A stretch of DNA of 5,823 bases from Desulfobacterales bacterium (GCA_030616425.1 JAUWXJ010000148.1:1-5823); one strand, 5' to 3'; positions 1 through 5,324 are shown, numbered from the stretch's first letter. Program-made: numbers and translations. The notes: generated from the sequence alone by a model not told the origin.

Positions 1-379
1 AAAGGTTTCCAATTATGCTTACAAAACCATGAAAAGGCTCCTACCGGGTCCTTATACATTTGTCTTGGAAGGTTCCAAGCTTGTTCCAAAGATGATGCTC
101 ACGGCCCAGAAGACTGCTGGTATTCGGGTACCGGATCACCCCATCTGTTTCGCCTTGGTCAAACAACTCGGCCGCCCTATTATATCTACAACCGCCACTC
201 TTTCAAATGGAGAAATCCTGTCCGACCCGTCTGCGATTTTCGACACCCTTGGCACTCAGATCGATATCGTCATAGACGGCAGCACAGTGCCGGGAAGGCC
301 TTCAAGCGTGGTTTCTCTTATTGGGGACATGCCCGAGGTAATCCGGGCGGGACTGGGAGACGTGACTATCTTTGAATGA
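1..379 (+). CDS. Sua5/YciO/YrdC-family protein, C-terminal part (5' end outside window)
   Basis: This is the 3' part of an open frame that enters from the left edge; the first whole codon starts at base 2 and reads KVSNYAYKTMKRLLPGPYTF, so the ATG at 29 is internal and not the true start. About 125 residues are visible. Family marks are LPGPYTFVL, then GIRVPDHPICFALV, then PIISTTATLSNGE, which stands where the family usually has an STSAN-like segment, and a C-terminal VIRAGLGD segment. The YrdC fold binds ATP, bicarbonate and threonine; TsaC/Sua5 members make threonylcarbamoyl-AMP for the t6A modification of ANN-decoding tRNAs. The STTATLSNGE segment and the ending without a Sua5 domain resemble the YciO branch, whose role is less certain, so I do not assign tsaC. 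The gene converges on the ihfB operon. No clear terminator follows the TGA stop. Confidence 0.85.
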   Translation, partial: KVSNYAYKTMKRLLPGPYTFVLEGSKLVPKMMLTAQKTAGIRVPDHPICFALVKQLGRPIISTTATLSNGEILSDPSAIFDTLGTQIDIVIDGSTVPGRPSSVVSLIGDMPEVIRAGLGDVTIFE

Positions 380-441
380 TTTTGGATTGTGGGGATCTTC
401 TCAAGCCGATAGGCGCATTGCGGATTTACAACTTTAGCTCA

Positions 442-458
442 CCCTGGCCCAGACCTGG
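442..458 (+). repeat. 17-bp direct repeat, copy 1
   Basis: CCCTGGCCCAGACCTGG is identical to 675-691. The match extends through 462 with one mismatch (cTTA here, aTTA in the other copy). The 10-bp 3' part CCAGACCTGG is close to a palindrome. The copy ends 9 bases before the left end of the MITE-like element, so it is not part of the element's target duplication. Function is unknown. Confidence 0.75.
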
Positions 459-462
459 CTTA

Positions 463-467
463 TAGTC
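463..467. repeat. Putative 5-bp target-site duplication, left copy
   Basis: TAGTC directly abuts the left terminal inverted repeat at 468. The same TAGTC directly follows the right terminal inverted repeat at 643-647. A direct repeat sitting exactly at both ends of an inverted-repeat element is the expected mark of transposition. Five bases alone can match by chance; their exact placement is what makes this persuasive. Confidence 0.6.
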
Positions 468-642
468 GAGACCTTTGCAGAACCCCGTTTAACATCTTTA
501 CATGAACATTTTGACCCATCTAGGGGCTTGCTCACAAAATCCTAAGAACTCGGCCTAAGGGCCTCAAACAGCTTAGGATTGGCCCGGATGGGTACCCCAA
601 AAAGTTCATAATTGCCGCTCAAACGGGTTCTGCAAAGGTCTC
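468..642. mobile_element. MITE-like non-coding palindromic element, 175 bp
   Basis: The ends are imperfect terminal inverted repeats. The left arm at 468-490 begins GAGACCTTTGCAGAACC and the right arm at 621-642 is its reverse complement, apart from one extra C in the left arm. Pairing goes on inward: ATGAAC at 502-507 with GTTCAT at 604-609, ACCCATC at 514-520 with GATGGGT at 587-593, and AATCCTAAG at 538-546 with CTTAGGATT at 572-580. A small GGCC-TAAG-GGCC hairpin (552-563) sits in the middle. The whole element could fold into one long nested stem. It holds no transposase, so if it moves it must do so in trans with an IS sharing its ends. TAGTC flanks it on both sides. Alternatives are a large structured RNA or a bidirectional terminator; a MITE fits the flanking duplication best. 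The parent IS family cannot be named from this window. Confidence 0.7.
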
Positions 643-647
643 TAGTC
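643..647. repeat. Putative 5-bp target-site duplication, right copy
   Basis: TAGTC lies immediately after the right terminal inverted repeat that ends in GGTCTC at 642, and matches the left copy at 463-467. Confidence 0.6.
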
Positions 648-674
648 ACAATAGGCTGATCCGATACGTAGCGC

Positions 675-691
675 CCCTGGCCCAGACCTGG
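675..691 (+). repeat. 17-bp direct repeat, copy 2
   Basis: CCCTGGCCCAGACCTGG is identical to 442-458. It begins 32 bases beyond the right end of the MITE-like element. TAGC precedes both copies at a slightly different distance, which suggests a longer, partly eroded repeat unit. Confidence 0.75.
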
Positions 692-715
692 ATTACTGGC
701 TTGCAAGCTCATGAT

Positions 716-739
716 AAGCCGAAGCGCCAGGGCGGGCTT
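716..739. terminator. Weak hairpin at the ihfB stop codon, possible operon terminator
   Basis: AAGCC (716-720) pairs with GGCTT (735-739), and CGC (725-727) pairs with GCG (732-734) around a CAGG loop; four bases, GAAG, bulge on one side. The stem reaches into the ihfB stop codon. No T-tract follows on either strand, so it does not look like a strong intrinsic terminator. It is the only GC-rich hairpin placed to end the operon. Confidence 0.3.
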
Positions 740-1023
740 TAGGCACTTCTATTGATCCGTTTACTTAGACTCTCAGCCGGCTTATAGTGGACCACCCAAC
801 GCTTGGGCATGTATATGGGAGTCTTGGTCTTAGGGTTTCTTCCCTTTGCAGGCCCGCGCTCCTTTATCTTGAAGCGACCGAGGCCCCGAAGCTCAATTGT
901 CTCGCCCTGCATAAGAGCTTGGGCCATGCTTTCAAAAAGGGCATCCACAACAGTCCACATATCCTGCTTGCTGATACCCGGAAATGCCTTCACCAAAGAA
1001 TTTATCAAGTCCTGTTTAACCAT
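739..1023 (-). CDS. ihfB: Integration host factor beta-like / HU-family DNA-binding protein
   Basis: This 94-residue protein has the usual length for the HU/IHF family of small dimeric proteins that bend DNA sharply in the nucleoid. Residues 1-40 form the two-helix dimerisation part (MVKQDLINSLVKAFPGISKQ onward). ELRGLGRF at 44-51 matches the family's RGFGSF turn. GRNPKTKTPI at 61-70 is the tip of the beta arm, with Pro64 as the intercalating proline. HYKPAESL at 79-86 replaces the common FKPGKxL. The IELRGLG and GRNPKT segments resemble IHF-beta more than HU, and in E. coli ihfB also lies next to rpsA, so I favour ihfB; a general HU paralogue cannot be excluded. I start at the ATG at 1023 rather than the in-frame TTG at 1029. 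GGATGG lies 6 bases before the ATG. The start overlaps the end of sppA by 8 bases (ATGGTTAA), which suggests translational coupling. Confidence 0.88.
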   Translation of the reverse strand: MVKQDLINSLVKAFPGISKQDMWTVVDALFESMAQALMQGETIELRGLGRFKIKERGPAKGRNPKTKTPIYMPKRWVVHYKPAESLSKRINRSA

Positions 1024-1924
1024 TGTCAACCATCCGACCCGGTATATACAGATATCCGGAACGAAGCGCGGCGCTTGTTATTCTGTCCAGGGCCTCTGTC
1101 AGCTTCGAACCCAAAATGAATTCAAGAACAGAAAACCTCTTTTTTTCGCCATAAACGATCGATGGCTCTCCCTTGATACCGCCCAGCTTAGCCGCCATGG
1201 CAATTGCGTCCTCCATGTTACCAAGGCTGTCGATCAAGCCCAGTTCTTGCGCCTGTTGCCCGGACAATATCCGACCGTCAGCCATCGCCCGAATCGACTC
1301 CTCAGACATCTTTCTCCCCTCAGCCACTGCTGCCACAAACTGCTGGTGGACATTGTCAACAAAACCCTTCAAGAGGCTCCTCTCTTCGGGCGTCATTTTG
1401 CGCAATGGGGAGCCGATGTCCTTGTAATCCCCGCTCTTTATGACATGGGCTGAAATCCCGATTTTTTTAAAGAGCTCCTCCATATTCGCAAATTCCATAA
1501 CCACCCCAATACTACCCGTAATGGTGCCAGGATTTGCCATGATATGGTCGGATGCCGCAGCCACATAGTACCCCCCAGACGCGGCTATGGCACCCATGGA
1601 GGCGACCACCTTTTTTTGCAGGGTCGTCTTCTTTACCTCTGAGTAAATCTCTTGGGAAGGCCCAACTCCACCACCCGGTGAATCGATTCTCAAGACAATT
1701 GCTTTTACGTTCTCATTTTTTCGGAATTTTTTGAGCTGTAAAATAATTGCCTTGGGATTAGCAATAACCCCTCTAATTTCTACAACTCCAACCTTTTCAC
1801 CAAAGCGAAAGCCAGAGTCCCTCTTGCCAAGAAAGAAAAGGGTCGCCACACTTATGATCACAACCGCCCCAATAGCGCAGAGCACCAAAAAGGAAAACAT
1901 AATTGGATGTCTTCTGGCAAACAT
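1016..1924 (-). CDS. sppA: Signal peptide peptidase SppA, short (36K) type
   Basis: SppA is a membrane-anchored serine protease of the S49 family that degrades signal peptides left in the membrane after secretion. The 302-residue length fits the short, single-domain form, unlike the roughly 600-residue E. coli protein. After a basic start (ARRH), residues 9-32 form one membrane anchor, placing the catalytic domain outside the cytoplasm. Motifs seen are IDSPGGGVGPS at 80-90, MGAIAASGGYYVAAA at 110-124 with the probable nucleophile Ser116, and TGSIGVV at 136-142. KSGDYKDIGSPLR at 163-175 carries the probable general-base Lys168. The Ser-Lys spacing of 52 residues equals that of the B. subtilis pair S147/K199. 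The start lies 18 bases after the rpsA stop, with GGTAGGG upstream as a somewhat distant Shine-Dalgarno. The 3' end overlaps ihfB. Both catalytic residues are present, so the enzyme should be active. Confidence 0.93.
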   Translation of the reverse strand: MFARRHPIMFSFLVLCAIGAVVIISVATLFFLGKRDSGFRFGEKVGVVEIRGVIANPKAIILQLKKFRKNENVKAIVLRIDSPGGGVGPSQEIYSEVKKTTLQKKVVASMGAIAASGGYYVAAASDHIMANPGTITGSIGVVMEFANMEELFKKIGISAHVIKSGDYKDIGSPLRKMTPEERSLLKGFVDNVHQQFVAAVAEGRKMSEESIRAMADGRILSGQQAQELGLIDSLGNMEDAIAMAAKLGGIKGEPSIVYGEKKRFSVLEFILGSKLTEALDRITSAALRSGYLYIPGRMVDNG

Positions 1925-1942
1925 CGTATTTGCTAACCCTAC

Positions 1943-4216
1943 CTACACCTCTTTGTTGTCTTCTTCCCCAGGTTCCGCGGCTTCCTGTGCGCCCTGGTCA
2001 GCCATCTCACTGGTTTCATCCAAGGAGGGCGCCTGCTCGGTCTTGTCTTTCTCTGTCACTTCCGGACTCCCCTCCTCTTCGGAACCCTCAGTCGTTGTTT
2101 CAGAAGTCTGTTCCACCGGCTCCTGATCTGCCGTCTCACTGGTTTCATCCAAGGAGGGCGCCTGCTCGGTCTCGTCTTCCACCGTCACTTCTGGACCGCC
2201 CTCCACCTCGGAGCCCTCAGCCGTTGTTTCAGAAGTCTGTTCCACCGGCCCCTGGTCAGACGTCTTCTCTTTCAAAAGCTCCCCTAAATTTGATTGGGAT
2301 TCTTTGTAATCGCTCAAGTAATTGACGACCAGGTCATGTTCCTCATCCGTTTCAATCTGCTGAATTGAAAGGCCAATACGTCGTTCTTTGGGGTTAATAT
2401 TTATTACCTTGGCCGAAACAATGTCTCCCATTTGGAATTTGCCCACAGGGGTCTTAATCTTCTCCCTACTCACTTCAGAAACATGGACCAGTCCTTCAAT
2501 CCCTTCCTCAAGTTCGACAAAAAGACCAAAGTCCGTGACATTGGTTACGGTACCTGTAATCTTGTCTCCCACCTGGTATCGTTCCGGGATCGTCTCCCAA
2601 GGATCCTTCTGGAGTTGCTTGATCCCGAGAGAGAATCGCTCGTTTTCTTTGTCAATATTAAGAACAATCGCCTGAACCGTGTCACCTTTTTTGTGGAGCT
2701 CAGATGGGTGTTTTATACGTTTGGTCCATGATATATCAGAAATGTGCACTAAACCATCAATCCCCTCGTCGATGCCGATAAAAAGACCAAAATCAGTAAT
2801 GTTTTTGATCTTTCCTTCAATGGTCGTTCCGACAGGATATTTCTCGCCGACAACATCCCACGGGTTGGGGACCACCTGCTTCATCCCCAGAGATATTCTC
2901 CTGTTCTCAGCTGAAATGTTCAAGACAACAGCCTCCACGGTTTCGCCAACCGATACCACTTTAGAAGGATGGCGTATTTTTTTTGTCCAGGACATCTCTG
3001 AGACGTGAATCAGGCCCTCTATCCCTTTCTCCAGTTCCACGAAGGCTCCATAGTCGGTGAAACTGACGACTTTACCTCTAACATGGGAAGCTATGGGATA
3101 TTTCTCTTCAGCTGTGGTCCAAGGGTCTGGCACAAGCTGCTTTAGCCCAAGCGAGACCCGTTCCCTTTCAAGATCAAGACTCAGGACCTTTACAGTAACC
3201 TCATCTCCTAACGAGAGTATCTCAGATGGGTGACCAATACGCCCCCACGACATATCTGTGATATGAAGCAGGCCGTCAATGCCGCCAAGATCAATGAAAG
3301 CGCCATATTCAGTGATATTCTTCACTACACCTGTCATGACCTTTTCTTCGTGGATTATAGCAAGGGTTTCAGACCGCTTTTCCTTGCGTTCCTTTTCAAG
3401 GATTACGCGTCTTGACAAAACTATGTTGCTTCGCTTCCGATTGTATTTTAGGACTTTAAACTCAAAAGTCTCGCCCACCAGATGATCCAGATCGCGCACA
3501 GGTCGAAGGGCCACCTGAGAACCAGGTAAAAAAGCCGGGACTCCTATATCAACCGAGAGCCCGCCCTTGACACGGTTGGTTATGACACCCTTGACTACAC
3601 CATCTTCCTCATAGACCTTCTTGATATCTTCCCAAACCTTAATCTTGGAAGCCTTCTCTTTGGAAAGCAAGACAACGCCATTGTCGTCGTCCCATCGTTC
3701 CACCATGACATCAACGGTATCGCCAACCTTAGCATCGATCGTACCGTCTGGTGTCGTGATTTCAGCAATCGGCACCTGTCCTTCAGACTTATAGCCAATG
3801 TCCACCAATACAAATTCCTTGTCGATCTGAATGATCCTGCCCTGCACAACCTGGCCTTCCTCAACCCGTTTGAAGCTCTCTTCATACATCTCCATCAGGT
3901 CTTCTTTTCCGCCCGCGCTTGCCTCGGCACCTTGGTCGGCCACCACAGGTTCGTCTTGCGCACCGTTGCTTGGCTTTTCCTCCACCTCTGGTGTTTGTTC
4001 TCCTTCTACAACATCCGGACCCCCTGCATCAGGCTCTTGGTCGGTCTCCACAGGTTCGTCTTGCGCACCGCTGCTTGGCTTTTCCTCCACCTCTGGTGTT
4101 TGTTCTCCTTCTACAACCTCCGGACCCTCAACATCAGGCTCTTGGTCGGCCTTTTTCTCTTCTACCTGTTCCGGTTCTGCCGAAAGTTTGGTTACATTGT
4201 TGGTATCCTGTTCCAT
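1943..4216 (-). CDS. rpsA: 30S ribosomal protein S1 with acidic repeat tails at both ends
   Basis: S1 binds mRNA on the small ribosomal subunit and helps bring transcripts with weak or structured leaders to the decoding site. The product has 757 residues, about 200 more than E. coli S1 (557). Six S1 domains lie at roughly 121-186, 205-270, 291-359, 376-446, 463-533 and 550-619. Domains 3-6 show the classic pattern, for example YGAFIDL...GLLHITDMSW and FGLFVEL...GLVHVSEVS; domains 1 and 2 are more divergent, as is usual for the ribosome-binding half. The extra length comes from low-complexity acidic tails: residues 24-93 hold two 35-residue repeats and residues 654-739 hold two 43-residue repeats, every unit starting with DQ. 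The tails are probably disordered. AGGGAG lies about 10 bases before the ATG, within a purine-rich leader. The gene follows cmk, the usual partner in proteobacteria. The core assignment is secure; the role of the tails is unknown. Confidence 0.97.
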   Translation of the reverse strand: MEQDTNNVTKLSAEPEQVEEKKADQEPDVEGPEVVEGEQTPEVEEKPSSGAQDEPVETDQEPDAGGPDVVEGEQTPEVEEKPSNGAQDEPVVADQGAEASAGGKEDLMEMYEESFKRVEEGQVVQGRIIQIDKEFVLVDIGYKSEGQVPIAEITTPDGTIDAKVGDTVDVMVERWDDDNGVVLLSKEKASKIKVWEDIKKVYEEDGVVKGVITNRVKGGLSVDIGVPAFLPGSQVALRPVRDLDHLVGETFEFKVLKYNRKRSNIVLSRRVILEKERKEKRSETLAIIHEEKVMTGVVKNITEYGAFIDLGGIDGLLHITDMSWGRIGHPSEILSLGDEVTVKVLSLDLERERVSLGLKQLVPDPWTTAEEKYPIASHVRGKVVSFTDYGAFVELEKGIEGLIHVSEMSWTKKIRHPSKVVSVGETVEAVVLNISAENRRISLGMKQVVPNPWDVVGEKYPVGTTIEGKIKNITDFGLFIGIDEGIDGLVHISDISWTKRIKHPSELHKKGDTVQAIVLNIDKENERFSLGIKQLQKDPWETIPERYQVGDKITGTVTNVTDFGLFVELEEGIEGLVHVSEVSREKIKTPVGKFQMGDIVSAKVININPKERRIGLSIQQIETDEEHDLVVNYLSDYKESQSNLGELLKEKTSDQGPVEQTSETTAEGSEVEGGPEVTVEDETEQAPSLDETSETADQEPVEQTSETTTEGSEEEGSPEVTEKDKTEQAPSLDETSEMADQGAQEAAEPGEEDNKEV
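2000..2257 (-). repeat. Two tandem 129-bp repeats inside the 3' end of rpsA
   Basis: Unit 1 is at 2129-2257 (S1 residues 654-696) and unit 2 at 2000-2128 (residues 697-739). By eye they differ at about 15 of 129 positions. A 39-base exact run covers the part encoding the TEQAPSLDETSE segment. A third unit begins at residue 740 (DQGAQEA) and fades out. The length is a multiple of three, so gain or loss of a unit keeps the frame. Confidence 0.9.
3938..4147 (-). repeat. Two tandem 105-bp repeats inside the 5' end of rpsA
   Basis: Unit 1 is at 4043-4147 (S1 residues 24-58) and unit 2 at 3938-4042 (residues 59-93). By eye they differ at about 7 of 105 positions, with a 46-base exact run in the middle encoding VVEGEQTPEVEEKPS. 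Such near-identity at DNA level points to a recent duplication. DQG at residues 94-96 looks like the stump of a third unit. Confidence 0.92.
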
Positions 4217-4226
4217 TAAAAAGTTG
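4217..4226 (-). promoter_or_regulatory. rpsA translation-initiation region
   Basis: Upstream of the rpsA ATG, the mRNA-sense strand carries two purine-rich blocks, AGAGGGGG and then AAGGGAG. The second lies about 10 bases before the ATG and is followed by an A/T-rich spacer (CAACTTTTTA). This is a good Shine-Dalgarno and settles the start at 4216. E. coli rpsA, which is autoregulated through its leader, has a weak Shine-Dalgarno by contrast. Confidence 0.55.
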
Positions 4227-4265
4227 CTCCCTTCCCCCTCTGTTAACTACCACCTGGGCTATTTC

Positions 4266-4286
4266 CTACAGACAAATTTTCTGCAT
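4266..4286 (-). other. Six-codon ORF with a good Shine-Dalgarno in the cmk-rpsA gap
   Basis: On the minus strand an ATG at 4286 reads MQKICL and then TAG. TAAGGA lies at 4295-4300, leaving 8 bases between AGGA and the ATG, which is ideal spacing. It could be a leader peptide, a chance ORF, or the remnant start of a gene lost from this position: ispH often lies between cmk and rpsA in relatives, and IspH proteins begin with a similar short hydrophobic strand. Nothing after the stop resembles the IspH cysteine motif, so the remnant idea is speculative. Confidence 0.25.
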
Positions 4287-4313
4287 ACCAAATATCCTTA
4301 TAAAAAACAACCT

Positions 4314-4985
4314 TTATTTAGTGTGCACCCTAACATGACCAAGCATCGTCTCAACAACTTGGTCAATCCCTAAGAGGGTAGAATCGATTATGATTGCATC
4401 ATGGGCAGGCTTCAGGGGGGCCAACGCTCGGCTGGAGTCGTCCCCATCCCTTTTCTTCATCGCCTCTCCAACCTCATCAAGACTGGTCGCTGCATGGTCT
4501 GGAGCAAGTTCCTTGTAGCGTCTAAGGGCCCGCGTTTCGAGGTCAGCATCCAGGTAAAATTTGATGTCCGCCTCTGGAAATACAACAGTCCCCATATCTC
4601 GTCCTTCAAAGACCGCACGGCCCCCTTTTCCCATTTCACGCTGAACGTTCAGCAGGTACTCCCTCACAACCGACCTTGCAGAGACCGCAGATGCAGCCAT
4701 GCTGATCTCCGGGGTTCGTATGCGCTCTGTGATATCATCCCCATTAGCGTACAAGATCGGCCCCTTGGAACTGTTTTCGAATCTGAGTACAAGGTGCTTG
4801 CAGATCTCAGCCAGCCTGCTGTCATCATCGGGCGCGCATCCTTCTGACAGAGCAAATAGGGCCACGGCTCTGTATAAAGCACCAGTATCAACGTAGGTGT
4901 AGTCAAGCCGCTCGGCCAGCCTGCGACTTACCGTACTTTTGCCAGACCCAGAGGGCCCGTCTATGGTTATCAAAAGGCCCTTCAT
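4314..4985 (-). CDS. cmk: Cytidylate kinase
   Basis: Cmk transfers phosphate from ATP to CMP or dCMP, recycling pyrimidine nucleotides from RNA turnover and feeding CTP and dCTP pools in the cytoplasm. The 223-residue length is typical. The P-loop GPSGSGKST is at 10-18, with Lys16. DTGALYRA at 33-40 is the family's CMP-site motif, EGRDMGTVVFP at 127-137 is the conserved central segment, and RDGDDSSRALAPLKPA at 179-194 is the lid/LID-proximal signature, followed by AIIIDST at 197-203. All key residues are in place. The ATG at 4985 starts just before the P-loop strand, leaving no room for an earlier start. I see no clear Shine-Dalgarno upstream; the preceding bases are AT-rich and part of a 7-bp inverted repeat. 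The gene leads into rpsA after 97 bases. Confidence 0.96.
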   Translation of the reverse strand: MKGLLITIDGPSGSGKSTVSRRLAERLDYTYVDTGALYRAVALFALSEGCAPDDDSRLAEICKHLVLRFENSSKGPILYANGDDITERIRTPEISMAASAVSARSVVREYLLNVQREMGKGGRAVFEGRDMGTVVFPEADIKFYLDADLETRALRRYKELAPDHAATSLDEVGEAMKKRDGDDSSRALAPLKPAHDAIIIDSTLLGIDQVVETMLGHVRVHTK

Positions 4986-4987
4986 TC

Positions 4988-5024
4988 AGGTTATCAATTT
5001 TTTATTAATGCTAAAGTATAACCT
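4988..5024 (-). promoter_or_regulatory. Possible cmk promoter and start-proximal inverted repeat
   Basis: AGGTTAT at 4988-4994 and ATAACCT at 5018-5024 are perfect inverted copies 23 bases apart. In the mRNA the 3' arm ends just before the cmk ATG, so a hairpin could shield the start. The 5' arm overlaps TATACT (minus strand, about 5016-5021), a fair -10 box about 30 bases before the ATG, with TTCGAT 17 bases further upstream as a poor -35. If transcription starts there, the 5' arm falls outside the transcript and the repeat would act, if at all, as a DNA operator. Both readings are weak. Confidence 0.25.
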
Positions 5025-5049
5025 ATTAAATTCGAATATCGAATATCGG

Positions 5050-5109
5050 ACTCTTTTCAAGGCGTGAGCCGCAAACAAATCCGTACTCTTTTCAAGGCGT
5101 GAGCCGCAA
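5050..5109 (+). repeat. Two 25-bp direct repeats at a 35-bp period
   Basis: The 25 bases at 5050-5074 (ACTCTTTTCAAGGCGTGAGC followed by CGCAA) recur exactly at 5085-5109, with a 10-base spacer. Allowing one mismatch, the match extends left to CG at 5047 and 5082. Each copy contains GGC-GTGA-GCC, a three-pair stem with a GNRA-type loop. Two copies with a 10-base spacer do not make a CRISPR. Their GC-rich core stands out from the AT-rich surroundings. Confidence 0.85.
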
Positions 5110-5110
5110 T

Positions 5111-5270
5111 TTCAAATTTCAAATGTTCAAAACGTTATTCGTTTTTACTCGGTCTCATCTTTGTTCTGAATACGAGAGTACAATCCTCCAAATCATATTG
5201 TTTTGGATTTTCTATTTTTGTCATTTGAATTTGTTTCGAATTTCGTGCTTCGGATTTCGGATTTCAGATC
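5111..5270. repeat. Degenerate AT-rich intergenic repeat with inverted arms
   Basis: AAATTTCAAATG at 5114-5125 and CATTTGAATTT at 5222-5232 are inverted copies with one base gap, about 100 bases apart. The right side goes on with short motifs in tandem (TTTCGAATTTCG, then CGGATTTCGGATTTC at about 5251-5265). I recognise this TTTCGAATTTCGTGCTTCGG style as a kind of non-coding repeat common between genes in environmental bacterial genomes; that is recall, not a search. The ends cannot be set exactly from one copy. Confidence 0.45.
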
Positions 5271-5324
5271 ACCTTTTTCAGGTTTGCACGTCCTTCTAAT
5301 TAACCCAAAAATGAAAATTCTATA

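Larger units (their letters stand above)
380..738. other. 359-bp gap between convergent genes, holding a MITE-like element
   Basis: This stretch separates the stop of the YciO/YrdC-like gene from the stop of ihfB. I see no credible protein gene or tRNA. About half is taken up by the self-complementary element at 468-642. It is bracketed by two copies of CCCTGGCCCAGACCTGG (442-458 and 675-691). A 10-bp perfect palindrome, GCTTGCAAGC, lies at 699-708, and a weak hairpin overlaps the ihfB stop codon. A gap between convergent genes is a place where insertions are well tolerated. Confidence 0.7.
4986..5324. other. 339-bp repeat-rich gap between hisC and cmk
   Basis: This AT-rich stretch separates the hisC stop from the cmk start and holds no credible gene. 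From left to right it contains a 7-bp inverted repeat next to the cmk start, a GAATATC tandem (5034-5047), two copies of a 25-bp direct repeat (5050-5109), and TTTCAAATTTCAAATG-type and TTTCGAATTTCG-type simple motifs up to about 5270. The small ORFs crossing it are translations of these motifs. The gap may hold a promoter for cmk, since its length breaks up the otherwise tight operon. Confidence 0.75.

Noticed and set aside
29..379. Complete 116-residue gene starting at the ATG at 29
   Set aside because: The frame is open to the window edge and the upstream residues (KVSNYAYKT) fit the same protein family, so this is a truncated view of a longer gene.
1023..1029. TTG at 1029 as the ihfB start
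   Set aside because: It adds only two residues, is a weaker start codon, and the ATG at 1023 has better spacing from GGATGG and gives the usual family N-terminus.
803..1453. Plus-strand ORF of 216 residues
   Set aside because: It lies opposite ihfB and sppA, both of which have clear family motifs, and shows no recognisable domain.
1903..2325. Plus-strand ORF of 140 residues with repeated SHWFHPRRAPARS segments
   Set aside because: It is the antisense shadow of the S1 C-terminal repeats; its internal repeats merely reflect the DNA duplication.
3831..4373. Plus-strand ORF of 180 residues with repeated SSTSGVCSPSTTSG segments
   Set aside because: It is the antisense shadow of the acidic S1 N-terminal repeats and has no initiation signal or family match.
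5050..5109. Possible CRISPR array
   Set aside because: There are only two repeats with a 10-base spacer, and no cas genes are present.
5099..5299. Plus-strand ORF of 66 residues ending in FRISCFGFRISD-type sequence
   Set aside because: It is made of translated intergenic repeat motifs, a common source of false small proteins, and lacks a Shine-Dalgarno.
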